NCBI GenBank assembly: GCA_036557885.1 | Contig: DATBGS010000026.1 | Location: 1 to 14,869 of the forward strand | Length of the DNA stretch: 14,869 nt | From: DATBGS01 sp036557885 | Lineage (GTDB): Bacteria; Chloroflexota; Ktedonobacteria; Ktedonobacterales; DATBGS01 | Reading direction: 5' to 3' | In this document: piece after piece, positions 14,396-14,869 of the stretch | Numbering within the stretch: the first letter of the stretch is position 1 | How the letters are laid out: the number at the start of each line of letters is the position of its first letter | Made by a program: the position numbers and the translations under genes | Notes under the pieces: generated by a model | Seen by the model: the letters and a program-made list of their open reading frames with translations, nothing else | What the model was told of the DNA's origin: nothing | Database searches by the model: none

Positions 14396-14424
14396 AAAGC
14401 AGCAATCTGGCGTGCTGCTTTTTT
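14396..14424 (+). terminator. intrinsic terminator inside the kinase leader, candidate attenuator
   Basis: AAAGCAGCA (14396-14404) and TGCTGCTTT (14413-14421) form a perfect 9-bp stem with an 8-nt loop, ending in six consecutive T (14419-14424). This is the most classical terminator in the window. It lies about 50 nt past the expected start of the preceding promoter and 84 nt before the kinase start codon, so transcription from that promoter must pass it to express the kinase. It could instead simply stop read-through from the upstream operon if the true kinase promoter lies later. Confidence 0.7.
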
Positions 14425-14507
14425 GATCTGAGGCCAGAGGCTCTAGCAGAGAGAAGTCAGGCCAGCCCTGGGCTACCTGGATTACATCAACTTTTGAGGA
14501 CGTGCGG

Positions 14508-14869
14508 ATGGCATCAAGACACGCAGGCGGATCGTCCATTGGCAATGGCCGCTACGAAATCCGCGAGCATATCGCCACCGGCGGCATGGCAACAGTCTAC
14601 AAAGCCTGGGATATACGGGTTGAACGCATTGTCGCTATTAAAATCTTGCGCTCCCTTGCCAAAAGTGACAGTAACGCCGTTGAGCGCTTTCGGCGGGAGG
14701 CCCACGCTGCCGCCCGCCTTTCGCACCCCAACGCCGTCACTGTCTACGATTTTCTGGAGGAGCGCAACGAACACTTTTTGATTATGGAATATGTCGAGGG
14801 CGTCAACCTGAAGCAGCTTCTGGCAGAAAAACATATGCTCTCGGCAGAAGAAGCCATAGACATCACCTG
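14508..14869 (+). CDS. Ser/Thr protein kinase, N-terminal part (runs off the window)
   Basis: The first 120 residues are present and the gene continues past the end. The kinase N-lobe is clear: RYEIREHIATGGMATVYKAW (residues 15-34) with the Gly-rich loop, VAIKIL with ATP-binding Lys45, FRREA with alpha-C Glu64, and LSHPNAVTVYDF (71-82) before the hinge LIMEYVEG (91-98). The catalytic loop lies outside the window, so activity cannot be judged. The loop reads ATGGMATV, with Ala where the first Gly of GxGxxG usually stands. GAGGA at 14496-14500 lies 7 nt before the ATG. This is a separate kinase from the one at 402-2426; the sequences differ clearly. Membrane span and sensor part cannot be seen. 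Confidence 0.9.
   Translation, partial: MASRHAGGSSIGNGRYEIREHIATGGMATVYKAWDIRVERIVAIKILRSLAKSDSNAVERFRREAHAAARLSHPNAVTVYDFLEERNEHFLIMEYVEGVNLKQLLAEKHMLSAEEAIDIT

Noticed and set aside
14338..14781. 147-codon plus-strand frame over the second kinase start
   Set aside because: It begins on promoter and terminator sequence and runs out of frame through the kinase N-lobe.
1..14869. tRNA genes, CRISPR arrays, insertion sequences
   Set aside because: No TTCGA-type T-loop with matching acceptor stem, no regularly spaced identical repeats, and no transposase motif or paired terminal repeats were found by eye.

Overview
The window looks like a chromosomal segment of a GC-rich bacterium, most likely a Chloroflexota member of the Ktedonobacteria type. 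This is inferred from gene style, not proven: Hanks-type kinases with single-pass ectodomains, an XRE-STAND-TPR regulator, a zinc-ribbon membrane protein with a Pro-rich linker, a LytR-CpsA-Psr (LCP) protein with a Pro-rich N-terminus, and lipobox-bearing beta-propeller proteins. There is no rRNA, recognisable tRNA, transposase or CRISPR array. Most genes have clear GGAGG-type ribosome binding sites.

Layout. 1-401 holds no convincing gene but is rich in nested inverted repeats and ends in terminator-like hairpins. 402-5099 (minus) carries a regulator with XRE helix-turn-helix, STAND ATPase and TPR domains, followed by a transmembrane Ser/Thr kinase. Diverging from them, 5312-6718 (plus) encodes a zinc-ribbon, single-TM protein with a duplicated extracellular beta-sandwich-like region. 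A strong hairpin then precedes a ZIP metal transporter (7065-8009), whose promoter lies inside a large GCATGC-centred dyad. After it comes a tract of six small hairpins, all with 4-nt loops (8018-8144). 8231-9975 (minus) is a probable two-gene unit: a family 2 glycosyltransferase, then a DDAH/amidinotransferase-fold hydrolase. A 447-nt divergent region holds a perfect CRP-type half-site pair. 10423-14259 (plus) is a probable three-gene operon: an LCP protein and two paralogous PD40/TolB-like lipoproteins. The window ends inside a second Ser/Thr kinase (from 14508), preceded by a good promoter and then an intrinsic terminator within its leader.

Together the genes concern the cell envelope and its signalling. 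Two kinases and a zinc-ribbon ectodomain protein could sense outside conditions. The LCP, glycosyltransferase and lipoproteins act at or beyond the membrane. The ZIP transporter brings in divalent metal, probably under a metal-responsive repressor. The most notable points are the ZIP operator, the tetraloop hairpin tract, the leader terminator before the second kinase, and a kinase ectodomain that resembles part of phage baseplate J-like proteins.
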